From Ilumatobacteraceae bacterium (GTDB lineage: Bacteria; Actinomycetota; Acidimicrobiia; Acidimicrobiales; Ilumatobacteraceae): a stretch of 18,979 bases of DNA. The DNA lies in contig JAOBWK010000052.1 in assembly GCA_025463305.1 (NCBI GenBank), forward strand, positions 1 through 18,979, in the 5' to 3' direction. The translations under genes were made by a program, and so were the position numbers. This document shows positions 1 to 7,790 of this stretch, piece after piece; the stretch's first letter is position 1; each line of letters begins with the position of its first letter. A model generated the notes under the pieces. The model saw nothing but the letters and a program-made list of their open reading frames with translations. It did no database searches and was not told where the DNA came from.

Positions 1-1
1 G

Positions 2-115
2 ACCAACGCTGACCGCACCGCCGCCCTTGCACCCTGGCTCGAGACCTACAACACTCGACGACGCCACAGCGCACTCGAAGGTCTCCCACCGATCAGCCGA
101 CTGTCACCAACCTGA
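2..115 (+). CDS. IS481-type transposase, C-terminal end (partial)
   Basis: The frame entering from the left edge encodes 37 residues and stops at 113-115. It contains WLETYNTRRRHSALEGLPP, the ending typical of the DDE integrase-fold transposases of the IS481/IS3 type (the YNxxRxHxAL signature after the last catalytic Glu). Only this tail is in the window, so it cannot be judged whether the element is intact. No clear terminal inverted repeat was recognised in the 180 bases before the next gene, so the right end of the element was not placed. The family call rests on this short motif alone. Confidence 0.75.
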   Translation, partial: TNADRTAALAPWLETYNTRRRHSALEGLPPISRLSPT

Positions 116-299
116 CGGCCGAGTACATCTAGACAGTCGGACCCACCTCGTTCACTGCTCTGACCGGGTCGCACACTTTCGGCCCGTGACACAGGCGACC
201 GGGCGTCGTGACGCATGTTCAAGGTGTGGCGCATCGGTGCCGATGTTCAAGGAGTGACTTCGAGATCGTGAATGCATCTGGCTGGACCTTGGTTCATTC

Positions 300-2294
300 G
301 TGAGCGCTGCACCGCTCGGGTTCGTGGCAATGCGCGTGACTCTCGATGGGACGGTCGTCGAGTACCACGCGTCGGTCAACATGCGCGCCGGGCGAGTGGA
401 GTTGAACGTTGTCGGCAGGAACCTGTTCGATGTGCTGCCGGGCGAGCTCGCCGCAACATTGATCGAGACGATCGGTGAGTGTCTGGCGACGCAGTCGGTG
501 GTCAAACACACGTACTCGCTGGACGTCGTCGACGGCACCTGTTTCCGGGAAGCGTGCTTCTCGCCTGGAGGCGATGGCGAGGTCATCGCGATCATCAGTG
601 ATGTCACCCAGGACCGCATCGTCGATGCCCGTCGCGTTCACCTCGCCGAGATCCTCGAGGCGAGCACCGACTATGTCGCGACGACGGATCTGAACGGCCG
701 GATCCTGTATGCCAACAGTGCGTTCCGCGAGCGCTTCGGAATCGAGACGGTGGCGGAGGTCATCGAGGCGTCGTACAGCCTGTTCAGCTTCATGAGCCCG
801 GCGAGCCGGTCGACGTTCATGAGCGACGGCGTACCGGAGTTGTGGCGCACCGGCCACTGGAGCGGAGAGATCGAGGCAGTCGCGATCGACGGTTCGCTCG
901 TCCCCCTGTGGCAGGCAGCGATCGTGCACCGCGACGAAGCCGGGAACCCGGAGTACTTCTCAGGGATCTCGCGCGACATCACCGCGATGAAGTCTGCCCA
1001 GGCCGAGCTCAGCCGCTCCGACGAGCGTTTCCGGGCCCTTGTCGCGGAAGGCTCGGACGTGATCCTGGTCCTCACCGCGCAGGGCACGATCACCTATGCC
1101 AGTCCGGCGATCGAGCGGCTGCTCGGGTATCGAGTCGAAGACCTGATCGGCACGACTGCGTTCGACCTGATCCATCCCGACGATCACGCCGTGGTGATGT
1201 CAGCGTTCGTCGCTGCCTTCACTGGGGACAACTCGCCGGACGGGTTGCAGTATCGCGTTCGTCACTGCGACGGGTCGTGGATCTGGACCGAATCCCACAC
1301 GACCAACCACTTGGAGACCGCTGGTGTCGATGGCTTCATCGTCAACGCACGCGACATCACCGCGCGGCACGTCGCCAACGAACGGATCGAGCAGGCCTCA
1401 GCGTTGTTGGCGAGCGTCATGGGCGCGGCGGCGAACGAGGCGATCTTCGTGACCGACAGCACGGCTGCGATCGTTGCGTTCAGCCGAGGCGCGGAGGTGT
1501 TGCTCGGATATCCGGCCGACCAGGTCATCGGAATTCTCCATCCGAGTGCGTTCCACGAGTCCGCCGAGGTCGATGCCGTCGCAGCGGAGTTGGGCATGAC
1601 GAGCGACGCGTTGTTCTTGCATCCCCCGCCCGATGGGCAGTCGATCGTGCGCGAATGGGTCTTCGTCAGACGCGATCGAACGACCTTCGACGGCGCGCTC
1701 ACGGTGTCGGCGCGTTTCGACTCCGAGGGCACGCTCTGCGGGTTCCTCTACGTCGCGGGCGACGTCAGCGAACGCCGACGGCGCGACGCGGAGCTCACCC
1801 AGCAGGCCCGTCACGATCCACTCACCGGGCTCGCCAACCGATCAGCCCTGCACGAGGCGCTCTCGGCCGCCATCGCCACCGACGACTGGAGCGACGACGG
1901 CCGCGTCCTGCTGTTCATCGACCTCGATCACTTCAAGGCCGTCAACGACAGCCTCGGACACGCCGCCGGCGACGCCGTCCTCGTCGGCGTCAGCAAGCGT
2001 CTCGTCGCCAACCTCCGTCCCGCCGATCTCGCCGTCCGACTCGGCGGCGATGAGTTCGTCATCCTGCTCGATGCCCACGTCTCGGTGGCGATGGCCGGCG
2101 ACATCGCCAACCGGATCGTCGACGCGCTCGCCCTCCCATTCGAGTTCGACGGCCACCTCGTGTCGATCGGCGCGAGCGTCGGCCTCGCCACAAGCCGCCT
2201 CGGAGTCACCGCCGAGGCCCTGCTCCTCGCCGCGGACAGTGCCGCCTACACAGCCAAGAACACCGGTCGCGGCCGAGTCGTCGAAGCCCACTGA
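300..2294 (+). CDS. Diguanylate cyclase with four PAS domains
   Basis: Predicted cytoplasmic c-di-GMP synthase (2 GTP to c-di-GMP) of 664 aa. PAS-type sensor segments lie at about residues 8-103, 118-235, 242-358 and 368-490. The GGDEF domain starts at RHDPLTGLANR (504 onward) and runs to the C-terminus. The catalytic motif is intact (GGDEF at 582-586). An RxxD inhibitory site, RPAD (573-576), sits exactly five residues upstream, the known position for product inhibition. There is no EAL or HD-GYP domain and no membrane segment, so it probably senses a cytosolic ligand. The GTG at 300 is the most upstream plausible start; ATG at 330 is an alternative. With either start the first PAS lacks its usual N-terminal helix, so the 5' end may be trimmed, perhaps connected with the transposase remnant upstream. 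The ligand is unknown. Confidence 0.9.
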   Translation: MSAAPLGFVAMRVTLDGTVVEYHASVNMRAGRVELNVVGRNLFDVLPGELAATLIETIGECLATQSVVKHTYSLDVVDGTCFREACFSPGGDGEVIAIISDVTQDRIVDARRVHLAEILEASTDYVATTDLNGRILYANSAFRERFGIETVAEVIEASYSLFSFMSPASRSTFMSDGVPELWRTGHWSGEIEAVAIDGSLVPLWQAAIVHRDEAGNPEYFSGISRDITAMKSAQAELSRSDERFRALVAEGSDVILVLTAQGTITYASPAIERLLGYRVEDLIGTTAFDLIHPDDHAVVMSAFVAAFTGDNSPDGLQYRVRHCDGSWIWTESHTTNHLETAGVDGFIVNARDITARHVANERIEQASALLASVMGAAANEAIFVTDSTAAIVAFSRGAEVLLGYPADQVIGILHPSAFHESAEVDAVAAELGMTSDALFLHPPPDGQSIVREWVFVRRDRTTFDGALTVSARFDSEGTLCGFLYVAGDVSERRRRDAELTQQARHDPLTGLANRSALHEALSAAIATDDWSDDGRVLLFIDLDHFKAVNDSLGHAAGDAVLVGVSKRLVANLRPADLAVRLGGDEFVILLDAHVSVAMAGDIANRIVDALALPFEFDGHLVSIGASVGLATSRLGVTAEALLLAADSAAYTAKNTGRGRVVEAH

Positions 2295-2403
2295 ATCGCG
2301 CACCCGCTCCGCGTGGAAGGGCGCGAAGATCCTTGAGCCTCGGTAGCGGTCAATGATTGCTCGGCCCAGCCGGAATGCGACCGTGCCCATTGTCGGCAAC
2401 TCG

Positions 2404-2925
2404 TCAAATGGCGAAACCGATGGACAACATGAACACCGAAGGGATCGGCAGAGCGTGCGGTCGATGGTCGCTCCGGCCGTCATGGAAGGTTGTAGGCGGT
2501 GGCGTCGAAGAGGGGGTGCCTGGCGCGCCGCAGAACTCGAGCACGTAGCCGTGGTTCTGACGATCCACGAGCGGGAAGCTGGTGGGTGCTGCGCTGGTGG
2601 TGACGAGATACGGGGCGGCCGTCGCCGAGGTCGAGGCCGTCGCAAGGGTGTTGTAGTCGACAGATCTGTTGGCTTGGCAGCGGTCGAGATCGACGTCGGT
2701 GCCGAAGGTGGTCGACGTGTCATCCACGACTGCGATGAGCTGAGTGATCGTGGCCCCGTCGGGCGGGCCGATGCTGGCGTAGTAACATCTGCTGTAGTTC
2801 GTACCCGGGCCGAGGCTCTCCATCGAGATGTCGTAGGGGAGGCCACCTTGAGACCGCACGAAGTCGGTCGGCGAGATCGCGAGGTTGCGTCGGGTGTCGG
2901 GCGACGCTGTTCGGATCAGCCACGA
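2404..2925 (-). pseudogene. Remnant of a secreted hypothetical protein
   Basis: The minus frame is open from just after a TGA (2926-2928) to a TGA at 2404-2406. It reads like a real protein: ISPTDF near its start, then GPPDGATITQLIAVV, then GYVLEFCG. In my experience this pattern of short beta-strand motifs with a PDGATxT core is common in secreted hypothetical proteins of Acidimicrobiia. No signal peptide and no good start codon precede it; the only start inside is a GTG at 2859 that would cut into the conserved part. The same frame upstream (ATG at 3090) gives 54 codons of unrelated sequence ending at the TGA. I therefore call it a 5'-truncated remnant. No function can be assigned. The rest of 2295-3104 holds nothing else I can support. 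Confidence 0.4.
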
Positions 2926-3104
2926 TCACGCCTGGTTGGGGCGCAACGCTAGTCGGGAACCGCTACCGCTCGCAAGATGACGTAGAGACGAGCGGGAGAC
3001 GCACACAGACATATGGGGGCGATCCAGTTCGGCGCAGAAGCGACGGAACGGAAGCAGCGAAGTTGGGAGGTCCGCGAGTAGAAGTGCCATCGGACGGTCC
3101 CATA

Positions 3105-3779
3105 TCAGCCCGCGACTGACGTACCAGCCTGAGTAGGCAATCCGAGCGAGGTCAACGGCCCATTCGTCGCCTGCCCACTCAGGGGCTGACCGGCGAGATC
3201 GCTACCGAGCATGACGAGAACCGTCGCCCCCTTCAGGTCCCCGCCTGCAATCGGTGGTGACGTCGGCATCGGGGCCGGCGCGATTCCCGGCCCCATGCTC
3301 GTCGCCACGGACGCGGCAACAGCGGCCGCCTGACCGCCCGGGACGAAATAGACCTTGCTTGTTGTCAATCGCTTCTCGGGCGCTGCGGCGTTGGTCGCAG
3401 TTCCGACGGTGAAGCCGGCTTGCTGCAAGAGCTGCGCATATGCAGCGGCGGCATGATTCGTCGTCGATGCGTTGGCGACGACGACAGTGGCACCGTCGAC
3501 CACCAGTGCTGCGCCGCTCGCTGGGAACGTTGTCGAAGTCGCCGGCGCTTGCGTCAACGAAGTCACTGCTGACGTGTTTGGAGGCGTGTTCGTGACGGCG
3601 GCTGGGAGAGCGGTGGCGCCGCTCGCAGCGAAGTCGCCGGGGTTCATCTGGCGCAGAGTCACAAAGCCGATGACGACTGCGACGATCGCGCAGGCGATGC
3701 CTCTTGACGAATTCGCCGAGCCTGTCGGGGAGCGGCCAGTCCTCGACGGCGGTCGTCGCTGCGGCCGTTCGCTGTTCAT
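3105..3779 (-). CDS. Membrane-anchored LytR C-terminal domain protein
   Basis: A 224-aa protein with a basic, Pro/Arg-rich cytoplasmic N-terminus (1-26), one membrane segment at about 27-45 (GIACAIVAVVIGFVTL), a Thr/Ser/Pro-rich linker (about 46-90), and a LytR_C-type domain (about 97-165). The domain shows the usual VVVANAS start, a QAGFTVG turn and the KVYFVPGG strand. In LytR-CpsA-Psr ligases this domain follows the catalytic domain; here the catalytic domain is absent, as in many stand-alone actinobacterial proteins, so a cell-envelope role is inferred but not an enzymatic one. I chose the ATG at 3779. The frame stays open to a TTG at 3923, but the extra 48 residues look non-coding. No strong Shine-Dalgarno is visible. 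It is transcribed away from the 4200-7414 unit. Confidence 0.75.
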   Translation of the reverse strand: MNSERPQRRPPSRTGRSPTGSANSSRGIACAIVAVVIGFVTLRQMNPGDFAASGATALPAAVTNTPPNTSAVTSLTQAPATSTTFPASGAALVVDGATVVVANASTTNHAAAAYAQLLQQAGFTVGTATNAAAPEKRLTTSKVYFVPGGQAAAVAASVATSMGPGIAPAPMPTSPPIAGGDLKGATVLVMLGSDLAGQPLSGQATNGPLTSLGLPTQAGTSVAG

Positions 3780-4199
3780 CGGGACATCACGATTCTCAAC
3801 GTACGTACCGGGTGTGAGTCGATTCAGCGCACGTCGGTAAACTGTGCACCAATCGAACGCTCGCCCCTCTGAGCCCTGGCCGACTGGGGGGAAGCTGATT
3901 GCGTCCGAATGCGTGGTGTTCAAGACCGTACATTCCCGTTGCTGTTGCCAGGTTCGGAATGTTGAACGTAAAGCGTGTCCCGGTCATCGTCAGTTCGGTG
4001 GTCACGGCGCCGCAACCGGTCGCTGCGCTCTCGATCACGAGTACGACGCCGGCGACGATTTACTCTGCAGTTACCCGTTGCGAACCATCGCTCGCGTGTG
4101 GGTGCTGCACGATTCGCAGGAGTGGAGCAGCGATCGTCACCGAGGGTCGGCAGGGTCACCGCTGCGCAGCGGATCGATCCGCTGCTGCGCGCCTCGACG
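3780..4199. other. Divergent intergenic region
   Basis: This 420-base stretch separates the minus-strand LytR_C gene from the plus-strand glycosidase-like gene, so it should carry both promoters; I could not place -35/-10 boxes with confidence. A minus-strand frame from about 4062 down to 3796 reads plausibly in its first part (ELTMTGTRFTFNIPNLA) but has no ribosome-binding site and loses coding character toward its end. It may be a small secreted-protein remnant or chance. Confidence 0.35.
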
Positions 4200-5489
4200 A
4201 TGGCGGCCGCCGAGCGACCGGAGGCTCCCGGCGAGCACGGACGTGTCCCCGAGGACCGGTCGAGGTTGCCGGAGACCCTGGCGCGGGTCGCTGCATCGTT
4301 GCGGACGGGATGGCAGCGATGGTGCCGGTCAGCCCGGCGTTGGCGTCGCGCGCGACGTCGCGTCCTGGCGATCGCCCTTGTGCTGATGATCCCGGTGATG
4401 TGGTCGTATGCGCGCGCCCTGACCGGGCCGGGCAACGACAGCCTGCAGGCCCGAACCGTCGAGTGGGCGCGCGACAACCACTTCGGTTGGGCGGTCGACC
4501 GCCTCGAGAAGTGGTGGTACGCGAATCATCAGGCCAAGATCGGCGGTGCGCCGAACCTCGCCGCCGCAGCCGTCGACGTTGCATCGTCCGGCACGGCGAC
4601 GTCGGTCCCGGAGCCGCTCGGAGTCGGCATCCCGGCGCTGCCACGTGTTGCCGGGCACCTCGAGCCCCCGACGGCGCTGGTGTCGCCAGCGTCGCCGACC
4701 GTGCCGGGTGAGGGGACATGGACCGCCTTCGGTCCCCAGGTGAACGGTGCGCAGGGCGCGTACGTCACCACCATCCGGCCGGATGCGATCCACACGTCCG
4801 TGCTCGATGCGGTGATCTGGTTCGACCCGACGATCCTGAAGTTCCGGCAGTACCCGGGTCTGAAGATCCCCGGAGCACCGTGGGATCGGCCGCCGTACGT
4901 GGAGGCGGACCGACAGGCGCAGCTCGTCGCCGCGTTCGCCGGCGGGTTCCGGATCCGCGACTCGAACGGCGGGATCGTCCTCGGCAGCCGCACGCTCGTC
5001 CCGATGCGCGTGGGTGGCGCCACGTTCGCGATCGACGACAACGGCGTCCCGAACATCGGCGCGTGGGGCACGGACATCAGCAGCTCGGCGACGCTGGACT
5101 CCGCACGCCAGAGCCTGGATCCAATCGTGATCAACGGAGCGCCCGCCCCCGATCTCACGACCGACCCGAACAAGAAGTGGGGCTTCACAGGACCGGCCAA
5201 CAAGAGCGCCGTGTGGCGATCCGGTGCGGGCATCCGCGCTGACGGCTCCGTGATCTGGGTCGGTGGAGACGGCCTGACGGTGAAGTCACTGGCGGACACG
5301 CTCGTGCGCGCCGGGGCCATCCGTGGGATGCAACTCGAGATCAACCAGGAGTGGGTCCAGCTCAACACCTACGCCGTCGGCGCCGACGGCACCGTGCACG
5401 GCAAGCGGCTGCTGCACGGCATGCAGCACACGGGCGATCGCTGGCTGACCGAGGACACACGCGACTTCGTGGCCGTGTTCAGCCGATGA
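4200..5489 (+). CDS. Phosphodiester glycosidase-like protein, membrane-anchored
   Basis: A 429-aa protein. A basic cytoplasmic stretch precedes a single membrane segment at about residues 61-81 (RVLAIALVLMIPVMWSYARA). A linker follows, then an extracytoplasmic domain from about 180 to the end that resembles the NAGPA-type phosphodiester glycosidase fold. Supporting pieces are the AFAGGFRIRDSNGG loop, TFAIDDNGV, AVWRSGAGIRADGS and the C-terminal block LADTLVRAGAIRGMQLEIN. Classical members carry a DGGGS-like catalytic loop at that last block; here it is LEINQEW, so activity is uncertain. ATG 4200 was chosen because the 75 residues before it in the same open frame are Arg/Ser-rich and unlike protein. 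The gene ends in an ATGA overlap with the secreted hydrolase. A decayed paralogue lies at 14655-15092. Confidence 0.75.
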   Translation: MAAAERPEAPGEHGRVPEDRSRLPETLARVAASLRTGWQRWCRSARRWRRARRRVLAIALVLMIPVMWSYARALTGPGNDSLQARTVEWARDNHFGWAVDRLEKWWYANHQAKIGGAPNLAAAAVDVASSGTATSVPEPLGVGIPALPRVAGHLEPPTALVSPASPTVPGEGTWTAFGPQVNGAQGAYVTTIRPDAIHTSVLDAVIWFDPTILKFRQYPGLKIPGAPWDRPPYVEADRQAQLVAAFAGGFRIRDSNGGIVLGSRTLVPMRVGGATFAIDDNGVPNIGAWGTDISSSATLDSARQSLDPIVINGAPAPDLTTDPNKKWGFTGPANKSAVWRSGAGIRADGSVIWVGGDGLTVKSLADTLVRAGAIRGMQLEINQEWVQLNTYAVGADGTVHGKRLLHGMQHTGDRWLTEDTRDFVAVFSR

Positions 5490-7414
5490 GTGGCCGGGCT
5501 CCATCCAGGTGGATCGCTGCACTGGCGGCCACGGTGCTCGCCATGTCCTTGGCGACCACGACGCGCACGGCCATCCTCGCGTCTGCCGCGGCGACCACCG
5601 GATACCACTCGTCGACGCCGCAGCGGCTCGTCGACACCCGCACCGGCCTCGGGGTCGCCAGCGCCGGACCGACGGTGCCCGGCATCCCCGTGTCCATCGC
5701 GATGACGGGCGATCTGGCATCGGCGGCCGGCGTCGTGTTGAACCTCACCGTCACCGATCCCACTGCGGCGGGCTTCGCGACGGTCTACCCGTGCGGCGCT
5801 GCGCCGCCACTGGCGTCGAACGTGAACTTCGACGTCGGACAGACGGTGCCGAACGCGGTGATCGCGTCGCCGGGCGACCACGCGTCGGTCTGCATCATCA
5901 CAAGCGTGGCGTCACACCTCGTCGTCGACCTCGAGGGATGGTTCCCCGTCGGATCGTACGTCGCGCTGCCGGTGCCGCTCCGCGTGCTCGACACCCGGAG
6001 CGATCCGACGCTCGGGCTCCGCGCCGGCGTGGAGAGCCGACTGATGCACGCGCCGGACGGCGCAGCCGCCGTCGCGAACGTGACCGTGACGAACCCGCAG
6101 GGGAATGGCTACCTCGTCGTCTACCCCTGCGGAACGAAACCGCCGATCGCGTCGAACCTCAACTTCGCGCCAGGCGAGACCGTCGCCAACTTGACCGTCG
6201 CTCGCCCCGGCACGACCGGCGATGTCTGTGCAGTGTCGAGCGTGGCGACCGACGTCGTCGTCGACCTGCAGGGCGAGATGGCCGATGCGGCGGGCTACAC
6301 CGCCATCTCCCCGGTGCGGATGGTCGACACGCGCTCACCCATCGGTGTGCCGGTCGTGGGACGCACGACACCGGGACAGATCGTCGAGCTGTCGTTCCCG
6401 GAGCAGAGCGGCATCCCGGCGGCGGTCGACTCCGTGGTCGTCAACGTGACCGCGACCGATGCCGTCTCGAGCGGCTACATCACCGTGTTCCCGTGCGACC
6501 GGCCGACGCCAGTGGCATCGAACGTCAACATCGAGCCCGGCGAGACCCGGCCCAACCTGGTGGTCAGCGCGGTCGGGAGCGCCGGCACCATCTGTGTCAC
6601 GACCAACACGGCGACGCACATCGTCGTCGACCTCCAGGGCTGGTTCGCAGCCGGGACGTCACTCCCGCCGACGTCCCCGGCGTCGCGCCAACACGTCGAC
6701 GTCGGCCCCGGCCTCGCTGCCGGCTACCTCGCCTATCTCCCGCCTGGCTACGCCTCGTCGCCCGGGCGGACCTGGCCGACGATCGTCTTCCTGCACGGAT
6801 CCGGCCAGACCGGACCGGGGTCGGGCGCGGCGCTCGACGGACTCGCGGTCAACGGGCTTCCACGACTGTACGAATCGGGGACCGAGCCGGCCGTCGCCGC
6901 CGGGTTCATCGTGCTCGCACCGCAGATGCCCGACGGGTCGAACTCGCCGACCCGGCTGCGCACGTGGCTGAGCCAGGTGCTCGCGCGGTACGGCGTCGAC
7001 CGCGACCGCGTCTACCTGACGGGCCTGTCCGCCGGCGGCTTCTACGCGTTCGACTACGTGGGCGCGGTCGGCGACTCGAACGAGTTCGCCGCCGTCGTGC
7101 CGATCTCGGGCGGCTTCCCGCACCCGATCCAGTGCACGAGCTGGCAGCACACGCCGATCTGGGCGTTCCACGGCGAGGCGGACACCACCGTGAACCCCGC
7201 CGGCACGATCGCGACGATCGGCACCATCGATGCGAAGTGTTCGCCAACGGAGCCGCTGCGCCTCACGACGTACCCCGGCGTCGGCCACGACGCCTGGGAC
7301 CCGACCTACGACCTGTCCGGCATGGCCGCCGGTCGGACCAACCCGCAGCACGATCCGTACGACGTCGACATCTACACCTGGATGCTCGCCCACATCCGCA
7401 GCGAGTACCGCTGA
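5486..7414 (+). CDS. Secreted three-repeat protein with alpha/beta-hydrolase domain
   Basis: A 642-aa exported protein. It begins with a signal peptide (basic start, hydrophobic stretch to about residue 34). Three tandem modules of roughly 115 residues follow, each opening with (R)xVDTR or LDTR (49-52, 166-171, 278-283) and closing with VVDLxGxx (146-153, 258-264, 380-387). This repeat type is widespread in actinobacterial cell-surface proteins. From about residue 400 a PHB-depolymerase/dienelactone-hydrolase-like domain follows, with an FLHGSG oxyanion region, the nucleophile elbow GLSAGGF (Ser515), HGEADTTV (Asp566) and GVGHDAW (His601), forming a complete triad. A surface esterase or depolymerase is likely; the substrate is unknown. 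The ATG at 5486 overlaps the preceding stop (ATGA), implying translational coupling and a shared function with the glycosidase-like protein. The longer upstream extension in this frame is Arg-rich and lies inside the previous gene. Confidence 0.85.
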   Translation: MSGRAPSRWIAALAATVLAMSLATTTRTAILASAAATTGYHSSTPQRLVDTRTGLGVASAGPTVPGIPVSIAMTGDLASAAGVVLNLTVTDPTAAGFATVYPCGAAPPLASNVNFDVGQTVPNAVIASPGDHASVCIITSVASHLVVDLEGWFPVGSYVALPVPLRVLDTRSDPTLGLRAGVESRLMHAPDGAAAVANVTVTNPQGNGYLVVYPCGTKPPIASNLNFAPGETVANLTVARPGTTGDVCAVSSVATDVVVDLQGEMADAAGYTAISPVRMVDTRSPIGVPVVGRTTPGQIVELSFPEQSGIPAAVDSVVVNVTATDAVSSGYITVFPCDRPTPVASNVNIEPGETRPNLVVSAVGSAGTICVTTNTATHIVVDLQGWFAAGTSLPPTSPASRQHVDVGPGLAAGYLAYLPPGYASSPGRTWPTIVFLHGSGQTGPGSGAALDGLAVNGLPRLYESGTEPAVAAGFIVLAPQMPDGSNSPTRLRTWLSQVLARYGVDRDRVYLTGLSAGGFYAFDYVGAVGDSNEFAAVVPISGGFPHPIQCTSWQHTPIWAFHGEADTTVNPAGTIATIGTIDAKCSPTEPLRLTTYPGVGHDAWDPTYDLSGMAAGRTNPQHDPYDVDIYTWMLAHIRSEYR

Positions 7415-7790
7415 TGAACCGTTACCGCCCCGGAGTGCACGGCATCGACGGAGAAGCTCGGCCACGACGATCCGGAAGCGGCAGTCGATCTTGGGTCGCG
7501 CGCACGGGGAGACGACGACATCCGCTTTCGAACGGCTGCGGGTGCGACCGAGCTGACCGCGCTCGCCGCGACCCGAGCCGTGGTGCGGATCGGTTCCGCG
7601 GACCGGGTCGAGCGCGCCAGCAACGGCGGTTGGCACCTTGCGGCAATTCACACCCGGTTGAGTCTCAGTGTGGTGTGGGCAACGATTCCTCAGAGTCCTC
7701 TCAGGAGTGGTTCCGTATGGTCGGCGGCATGACCCCGAGTGCTCCAGTTCACGCCTGCCCGATCCGACTTGTGACCCTTGGCGGTGGCTG
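7415..7790. other. Intergenic region before the ABC/two-component locus
   Basis: These 376 bases hold the first tandem operator-like box (7689-7706) and an additional single TCTCAG at 7663-7668. A plus frame is open from 7418 to a stop at 7730-7732 and reads plausibly (TAAGATELTALAATRAVVRI) but has no start codon near its beginning. It could be a decayed coding remnant. No RNA gene or convincing terminator was seen. Confidence 0.4.
7689..7706 (+). promoter_or_regulatory. Putative response-regulator operator, copy 1
   Basis: The sequence CTCAGAGTCCTCTCAGGA contains TCAG twice, 11 bp apart (7690 and 7701), followed by GA. Direct repeats spaced about one helical turn are typical binding sites for OmpR-family dimers. 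The identical 18-mer recurs at 11607-11624 and a close variant at 9546-9565, always shortly before a gene of the same locus. It lies about 85 bases upstream of the ABC ATPase start. Which regulator binds is inferred. Confidence 0.6.

Noticed and set aside
215..256. Tandem near-repeat ATGTTCAAGG(T/A)GTG at 215-228 and 243-256
   Set aside because: Looked for an IS end or target duplication, but only two 14-bp copies with one mismatch are present and no inverted partner is in the window.
1842..2846. Long minus-strand frame over the GGDEF domain and the following gap
   Set aside because: Low-complexity Ser/Thr/Arg and Asp/Glu stretches, antisense to a clear GGDEF domain; no recognisable domain.
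2353..2952. Plus-strand frame of 199 codons in the gene-poor stretch
   Set aside because: Arg/Gly-rich shadow of the minus-strand remnant; no motif and no ribosome-binding site.
2341..2968. 10-bp inverted repeat (CGGTAGCGGT at 2341-2350, ACCGCTACCG at 2959-2968) flanking the secreted-protein remnant
   Set aside because: Considered as ends of a small mobile element, but the arms are short, no target duplication or transposase is visible, and such a match in GC-rich DNA can be chance.
3780..3923. N-terminal extension of the LytR_C protein to a TTG at 3923
   Set aside because: The 48 extra residues lack coding character and the ATG at 3779 gives a normal basic N-terminus before the membrane segment.
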